Origin: Aporrectodea caliginosa
Lineage: Eukaryota > Annelida > Clitellata > Crassiclitellata > Lumbricidae
Assembly (NCBI GenBank): GCA_020284085.1
Contig: JACEVL010000515.1
Span: forward strand, 211,001-275,000
Direction of reading: 5' to 3'
Length of the DNA: 64,000 nt
Numbering within the stretch: the first letter of the stretch is position 1; each line of letters begins with the position of its first letter. Of the stretch, positions 57,251 through 64,000 are shown one piece after another. The notes beneath the pieces were generated by a model. It did no database searches and was not told where the DNA came from. It saw nothing but the letters and a program-made list of their open reading frames with translations. Made by a program: the position numbers and the translations under genes.

Positions 57251-58440
57251 AATACGGAAATAATAAAAATGTATCCGGTGTTTAGCAATATCTGATGGCG
57301 GTCAAGGCCGTTGACGTTGATTTCACCTTACCAAGCAATATAAAAGCAACTCAATATATAATATAATCGCTTTTTAGCGCCGTGATAAGACTTTTTGTTT
57401 ATGAAGTACCTGACGGTTATTACGAGCGTTTTAGTTAACCCGACATAAAGAACGACAGTTTAGACTTTATGTAAACCAACCAAGACCGTAGAAAGTTTCT
57501 TAAATTTGCGACAATTATTCCAACGAAGAAAACTATTTGCCTGTTGCTCTTGTCCGTTTTTGATGCGAACGGGGATCTTTATCGCCATCTAGCGAACGTC
57601 TCTTTGGACGATTTAAAAGAAGTAATAACCCAAAATTGGTAACTGCCTCGTCCCTGGGTCACAAATATACTGGGAATATTGGGTCCTGTATAACGGAGTC
57701 AAGCGTAGTATGTCTAAAGCATCTTTAGAAGATGGTTTAGACATAGGGCCTACTACAAGAGTTACAAGAGGTCGTGGTATTACCATCGGTGTATAACGTA
57801 CGGCAATTAACCGTAAAAATCCATAAACGATTATGGTATGATGACATTAATGTATGTTTACATAATTATGTAGGCCTATATGCCATGATGCTCAAGGATG
57901 CAAATTATGTATATAAATGCATGTATACATAGGCCCTATACCAATCAAATCCCATACTGAGAACAGTGAGAAGAATAATATGATTATCGTCTCTGCATCT
58001 GGGGGTTCAAATCCTAACAGATCGTTATGCTCTGCAGCCCGTGAGACAAGTTTCTGTTGTTGTTGGATGAATTTTGTGTTGCACTGTGGTGGGTAAGGCA
58101 TCAAGCCACGGCATTTGCCTATGAAGTAACGTTGCATGATAACTAATTGGCGCTAATTGTTGGCACAGACACATGACAGATAACAAGTACTCTGCCATGA
58201 ATAGCGAATAATAATGTTAGTGTTGGAATTTATATACCGCCGCTGTCCGATTCTATGAATCGTAATAACTGCTTGGCAAAATCGATTACATACCAATACA
58301 ATGTCATTACCGTAGCTACGGCGCAGCCAATGCCAGTATGAACACCATGACGGATAACTGTTCATGGTAGCAATATCGCTTCCCTTTACATATGCCATTA
58401 TCTACACCTCCGTCTCTTTCTTTAATCGTTTTGCGATGGT

Positions 58441-58498
58441 CTCTGTCTGTCTGTCTGTCTGTCTGTCTGGCTGTCTGTCTGTCTGTCTGTCTGTCTGC
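58441..58498 (+). repeat. (TCTG)n
   Basis: Near-perfect CTGT units. Confidence 0.92.
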
Positions 58499-58671
58499 AG
58501 TATGGGAATTTAAAAAAATGTGGGGTTAGACGTCGATTTATTTGCAGACTTGGTGTGAAATGTAGACTTTACTATGGGATCCTAAGAAAGACAATGGGGT
58601 TGAACTCCCAAACCCTCTGGCAATTCTCACCCTGTCTGTCTGTCTCTCTCCGTCTCTATCTGTATCTCTAA

Positions 58672-58855
58672 ATGGATGGATGGATGGATGGATGGATGGA
58701 TGGATGGATGGATGGATGGATGGATGGATGGATGGATGGATGGATGGATGGATGGATGGATGGATGGATGGATGGATGGATGGATGGATGGATGGATGGA
58801 TGGATGGATGGATGGATTGATGGATGGATGGATGGATGGATGGATGGATGGATGA
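58672..58855 (+). repeat. (GGAT)n, about 45 units
   Basis: Almost pure ATGG tetranucleotide with one GATT variant at 58816. Confidence 0.95.
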
Positions 58856-59399
58856 GGGTGGCTGTACGAGTAAGAGTGGGAGAGGCGTTCGTTGTTACGT
58901 CAATAACGGTCAATTGTGCTCTATTCAACGATATACCCACCCATCCTCATCCGGAACCCCCTCCGCCCACCTACCTACCCTTCCTGATCCAGAACGCCTC
59001 TCCCTCTCCGTCCAGACTTCTGCTGCCAGCGCTGTGTATCAAATCGGCGCTTAATTAGTTCGGTTGCCGGCGCTTTGATACCAGTTAATTGAATGCACCT
59101 TCGCCGGAAAATAGAATCCCATACCTGTGGCGAACGGTGGAGGGAGGGAGGGAGGGGGTCCGAATGCGATGACCTGCAATGACGAAAGGTCACGACCAAA
59201 CTCTGCTGGGAGACGGTAGGTGGCGTGAGAGGGGCGTCTGATTAATTACGGTCCAATTCGAAATCGGATTTAATGATTTAATGATCTATAATCGACGACT
59301 TTACAACAGACTATTAGACTTTAGAGCAGAGGAATAATTAAACGTTCACAGGAGAGCGAGGCAGAGAAGGAGGCAGGCAGGATGGAACTGCATGAGAGA

Positions 59400-59412
59400 G
59401 AGATAGACAGAA

Positions 59413-59451
<39 letters not shown>

Positions 59452-59535
59452 AGAAAAAAGAGAGGAGAGAGAGACACACAGACAGACGGACAGACAGACA
59501 GACAGACAGAAGCGGACGGAGAGACGCACGGATGG
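59400..59535 (+). repeat. (CAGA)n
   Basis: ACAGACAGACAG with A/G-rich interruptions. Confidence 0.9.
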
Positions 59536-59559
59536 ACGGACATACTATAATGCTTTATG

Positions 59560-61380
59560 TCGGCGAACAATAGTTCAATTGTCTGCATGAGAGAGATCGA
59601 GAATCGAATCTAGGAGAGACAGCAGGTGAATGGCAGTTCCAAGAGCCAAGAACTTCTGATCATCGACTCCGTGGTTTACCCCCGCAAATCAAATGAACGC
59701 CATGGAAGAATTGCTTCTCGATCAGTACATGCATCTTATCTGTTATCTCACCCTGCATGCACCCCTCTCTCAGCCACGCACTTGATACTTCTGTCACAGT
59801 GGTGGTGGTAGTGGTGATGGTGGTGTTCGTCGTAGTGGTGGTGGTGGTGGAGAAGAAGGAGCAGAGGCGAAAATCTATACATAACTTTGGGGGGGGGACA
59901 GACTCTACGAGGGATAGATTTGGGGTGGAGACAGAACGGCTTAAGTCAAAACTTTAGGGGGGCAGTCCTCCTCTGCCCCCCATGATTTACGCCACTGAGA
60001 AGGACATGTTAGTGGTTGTGGTAGTGATTGGGGTGGTGGTAGTGGCGGGAGAAGGGTAAGAGAAGGGTAAGAGAAGGGTGAATTATAGTAGTTGTAAGAT
60101 TTTATTTACTTAGTCAATGCATACAAATATGCGCATGCGCATAATACAAGTGTATAGTTAAGTATATATTATTATGAGTGTATACACAGAACGTCAGAGA
60201 TCACCGCATTCAGCACATGCTAGTCATCTGCCGCCAAATGCCACCTGCTCTGCGGCGGTGGCGGCCTCTCCTCCTCGCGTCGTTTCTCAGCACTTGAGCG
60301 ACTGTCGCCTAAGAACAGTTAGACATCATGCCAAAGAAAGATCAGACCCACTCCCTCTCTCCCCCAACCCCCATAGGAAGACGAGGAGCAGGTGGCCCAT
60401 ACACCGGGATCTCTTCTAAGGGGGTCACGCTCTTCCACGGGTCAACTGCAAGGCCCAATTCCACCGCATCGTTTTCTCCCACACAGGTACACATAGTTGA
60501 ATGCCTGCTATAGAAACCGCCTGCGTTCCTTCAGTATATCATACCTATAGTAACACCACCCAGGCCTATGTACAGTATGTATTTCATCGTCAATCCACTG
60601 TATATCATACGGCACGCGCAAGCAGCTTTAATATAATATGTTAGGGGCTAAGGTTCTGACAACTGGACAGATGGACATGGCACGAGTTCCTGTCCACTGG
60701 GCACGCGACAGATGCCATGCCTCAGACGACTATAGGCGATTAAAACTGTCCGCAACCTCATCGTTGTCATCGTCCTCCTCATTGTCCATTTCGCCCCAAT
60801 CGTCAACCGATCGCTAATAGTTTATTCAGTGACACCATAGCAGTCGTCCACGCTCGTCACCTCTGACCCCGTTCGCCTGCCCTGCCCTTCTTCCTCCTCC
60901 TCCTCTGCCCTCCTTCCCTCCCTGCCCGCTCGGCAGACGACACTCCGCCGCCTGTCTCTCCCCGTGTCAGCGCAGGCAAGTACCGCGACCATCTGCAGCG
61001 GTAGTAGAAATGCTTTATTTAGGCCAAAACTATCGACGCGTAGGCCTTTACTCTCGATCCTCGCATACATGTCCCATCTGCCTCTGTCATATATTCATAC
61101 ATAGAAACTTAACCTATGTATATACATACATGCATGAATGCATTACCCCGTCGGCGTCTATATACGGTAACTATAACTTGTTGACCATTTGAAGACACGA
61201 CGCTCTTCTCGCGAACACCTGCTTCGCGGTTATTGAGGGCGCGCGTAAAGAAATCTGGTGAATCGTATATATAAATAGCTATATGACTAGCTATATATAC
61301 ACGATATTGACTATATATACATATATATATTTAATACACATTAATGCATATATAATTTTATAATATATGTAATAATTTGT
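59560..61380. other. No gene seen
   Basis: Spacer with GTGGTGGTG runs at 59800-59850 and a MITE end near 59998. No gene recognised. Confidence 0.5.
59885..59998 (-). mobile_element. CAGTGGCGTA-family MITE fragment
   Basis: Only one terminus is clear: ATTTACGCCACTG at about 59985-59998, preceded by GGGGGGCAGTCC and CTGCCCCCC, as in the other copies. The opposite end is not recognisable. Confidence 0.5.
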
Positions 61381-61381
61381 A

Positions 61382-61575
61382 GAATGAATGAATGAATGAA
61401 TGAATGAGTGAACATGTGTAGACCAATGTATGTATGTATGTATGTATGTAGGCCCTATGTATGTATGTATGTATGTATGTATGTATGTATGTATGTATGT
61501 ATGTATGTATGTATGTATGTATGTATGTATGTATGTATGTATGTATTTATTTATTTATTTATATATGTCTGTCTG
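61382..61575 (+). repeat. (AATG)n then (ATGT)n
   Basis: GAATGAATGAATG 61382-61410, then GTATGTATGTATG to about 61545 and TTTA units. Confidence 0.93.
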
Positions 61576-62499
61576 TCTGTCCGTGTGTTCGTGTGTGTAT
61601 ATGTAATGTTTGTATGCGTGTATGTCTGTATGTTTGTATGTATTCATGCATGTACATTATGTTTGTATGTATGTTTGTAATATTTACGTCTACATGCATT
61701 ATACATGCATGTGCCTGTCTGTGTGGTTGTTGTCTGGGGGTCTTTTGTGAAAGTGTCGAGAGAGAATTCGTTCGCGTGTTCATTGTATTAATGTCCTTGA
61801 GATTATCGTATACGAGTCACGTGTGTGGCTCGCGAAAAAGGCGGGAAAGCGGTCGGTGGTCGAAGGCTCGTGTAAAAAAAAGCCATGCCTTTCAATTGGA
61901 GAATTTAATGTGATTGGAATGACTGACTTATTGCTTTGTTGAGAAAGCACACCATTTTGGCCAACAGTGAACAGTTTTTTGAGTGCGCCTAACGTGATGC
62001 GCTCAATGTTTTGGTTTGGCGATTATAGAGAGGCATGTATCATCATCATCATCATCAGCAGCAGCAGCAGCATCGGTTCCTGACGCCAGCCATTTGGCAG
62101 CGATAGGTACGAATAAATTATCTCCATCGTCCTCGGTCATTTGTCAAGTCCACTGCTCCCCTTAGTGTTATAAAATAGACCAAGTATACCTGTGATATAA
62201 TTCAATGTTTAAATTATTTCCCCCCCCTATAGGTTCGCATTCAGAGGTCCTTCTGACATTGAAGAACACCCTTTGGCTAACGAAGACACTCCCTGGCCTT
62301 TGCGGATGTCTCCGTGGGTGGGACCGTGTAATTGGTCCTCACAGAAAAATATCAAACGTCGAGGACAGGGCAGTCCTAATTGGAGGCCCTTGAGGGCGGC
62401 GGCCGAGAGGGGCATTTAACCTTAAATTTTCACCCGCTATTATGTTGTCACGTATTTTTGTTATTCGACCCATTTTAGGAAATATTAATCTATACGGAG

Positions 62500-63310
62500 T
62501 GAATTTAGCGAAGGCCAAATGACTCTAACGAAGGCCAAATGACTCCAGCGAAGGCCAAATGACGCTAGCGAAGGCCAAAATGAATTTAGCGAAGGCCAAA
62601 TGACTCTATAGCGAAGGCCAAATGACTCTATCGAAGGCCAAATGACTCTATAGGGAAAACCAGATGAATCTATAGCGAAGGCCAAATGACTTTAACGAAG
62701 GCCAAATGACTCTAGCGAGGCCCAATGACTCTAGCGAAGGCCAAATGACTCTATATATAGCGAAAACCAAATGAATCTATAGCGAAAACCAAATGACTCT
62801 ATAGCGAAGGCCAAATGAATCTAGCGAAAACCAAATGAATCTAGCGAAGGCCAAATGACTCTAGCGAAGACCAAATGACTCCAGCGAAGGCCAAATGACT
62901 CTATAGCGAAAACCAAATGAATCTATAGCGAAGGCCAAATGACTTTAGCGAAGGCCAAATGACTCTAGCGAGGCCAAATGACTCTAGCGAAGGCCAAATG
63001 ACTCTAGCGAAGGCCAAATGACTCTATAGCGAAAACCAAATGAATCTATAGCGAAAACCAAATGACTCTATAGCGAAGGCCAAATGAATCTAGCGAAAAC
63101 CAAATGAATCTAGCGAAGGCCAAATGACTCTATAGCGAAGGCCAAATGAATCTAGCGAAGGCCAAATGACTCTAGCGAAGACCAAATGAATCTAGCGAAG
63201 GCCAAATGACTCTATAGCGAGAACCAAATGAATCTAGCGAAGACCAAATGAATCTAGCGAAGGCCAAATGACTCCATAGCGAAACCCACATGAATGTAGC
63301 GAAGGCCAAT
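62500..63310 (+). repeat. Minisatellite, unit GCGAAGGCCAAATGACTCTA
   Basis: About 35 variant units of 20-24 bp. Variable positions include GCGAAGGCC / GCGAAAACC, GACTC / GAATC and CTA / CTATA. Longer blocks such as GAAGGCC-GACTC, GAAAACC-GAATC alternate non-randomly. The frames it opens are by-products. Confidence 0.92.
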
Positions 63311-64000
63311 AATTCGCCTTGTATTCTGTTAGTGAAACACAAATTCGTTGATTCATCTCCTCAGCTTCGGGTTCTAACCGCGAACTTTGAATCGCGCGTC
63401 AAACACTTTACAGTATAGCAATTTGATCACCGCGTACTTTTGAGTGGACACAACAGAACGCGCCCATAACGCCGCCCTTCATGTAGCGCCGCACTTTGAA
63501 AAAATGAGGCGCGGAAGCACCTGCCTGCATGCTGCGGGGCTCAGCAGGTGCTCCTTTCTTTGCAAACAAAGAGTCGGCGTGACTGGGTAACATCGTTTGC
63601 ACTGACATCAAACCCACGCGTAGTTTACCCTACCCTAGTTACCCCACCGATATATTAATATACGTACCATATACTATACCCTACTGACGCCCTACCCTGC
63701 ATCGATCCTGCTCTAGGTAACAGATAATAAATGACGATGATCCGTAGACAGAGGGATGGTATAGAGCGAACAGCAGGTCTCTGCTATTAATTTTTATACA
63801 ATGCAAACGGAGCTTCATTTACATTTTACAACAATGCAAGGAACCGTTCCACGGCAACAAAGGGTTTCGCGTTCAACTGCTTTTCATTTCGAAGTCCGTT
63901 AATAATGAACGACTGACGATATATTTCATTGGAAGGAAAGAAGAATCTCAGTCGATTACTCCGATATGTTATGTCTATGCAATCGTTCCAGTCAGTCAGT
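63311..64000. other. No gene seen
   Basis: AT-rich spacer after the 62500 minisatellite. Nothing recognised. Confidence 0.5.

Noticed and set aside
58668..59058. Met-Asp-Gly-Trp and His-Pro-Ser-Ile repeat proteins
   Set aside because: Direct translations of (GGAT)n.
62485..62685. WPS-repeat peptide on minus strand
   Set aside because: Reading of the 20-24 bp minisatellite.

Overview
This is a eukaryotic (animal) genomic window, not a bacterial one. There are no operons or dense ORFs. Coding sequence is split by GT-AG introns, and most of the DNA is AT-rich spacer, microsatellite and transposon debris. tRNA-derived SINEs, a CR1/L2-like LINE, several hAT elements with 8-bp target duplications, very long simple repeats and an over-represented TAGGCCTA octamer suggest a marine invertebrate. 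An echinoderm or other non-vertebrate deuterostome is my guess, but the sequence does not prove it.

Main result. A seven-exon gene on the minus strand (41567 down to 33073) was assembled by hand from splice sites and reading phase. It encodes a predicted 663-residue tandem-repeat galectin-like protein: CRD1 (about residues 1-138), a 388-residue linker in one large exon rich in Ser and then Pro/Tyr/Gln/Asn (139-526), and CRD2 (527-663, ending at a stop). All six junctions keep phase, and the two CRDs have introns at matching positions (phase 2, then phase 0). Both CRDs keep the fold-pattern residues but have lost nearly all canonical galactose-contact residues. Only the stacking Trp of CRD2 is recognisable. 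One intron appears to be GC-AG, and another holds a 71-nt imperfect hairpin on the gene's own strand.

Layout. 1-4.4 kb: simple repeats and spacer. 4.4-5.0 kb: a 41-44 bp minisatellite with higher-order structure, ending in a SINE-type 3' tail. 5-17 kb: spacer, a hairpin at 8.6 kb, very long (TC)n tracts, CpG-rich patches, and a possible minus-strand exon at 13.0-13.2 kb. 17-22 kb: a SINE, AAT/CAT repeats with a perfect palindrome, TCTG repeats, and about 0.9 kb of nearly pure purine. 22-33 kb: spacer with a SINE carrying a duplicated tRNA-like head, a hAT MITE at 25.9 kb, a fold-back repeat at 28.4 kb, and a 1.3-kb hAT element at 30.1-31.4 kb. 33-41.6 kb: the galectin-like gene, whose introns hold two hAT MITEs, two CR1-like LINE copies and SINE tails. 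41.7-42.8 kb: a hAT element still encoding a BED-finger-like N-terminus. 43-62 kb: LINE 3' fragments, hairpins, microsatellites, SINEs and one intact tRNA-Glu(CTC) gene at 56.8 kb. 62.5-63.3 kb: a roughly 0.8-kb minisatellite.

Limits. No searches or folding were run. Exon boundaries, family names and the start codon of the galectin gene are inferred by eye. The tRNA and the 8-bp target duplications are read directly.
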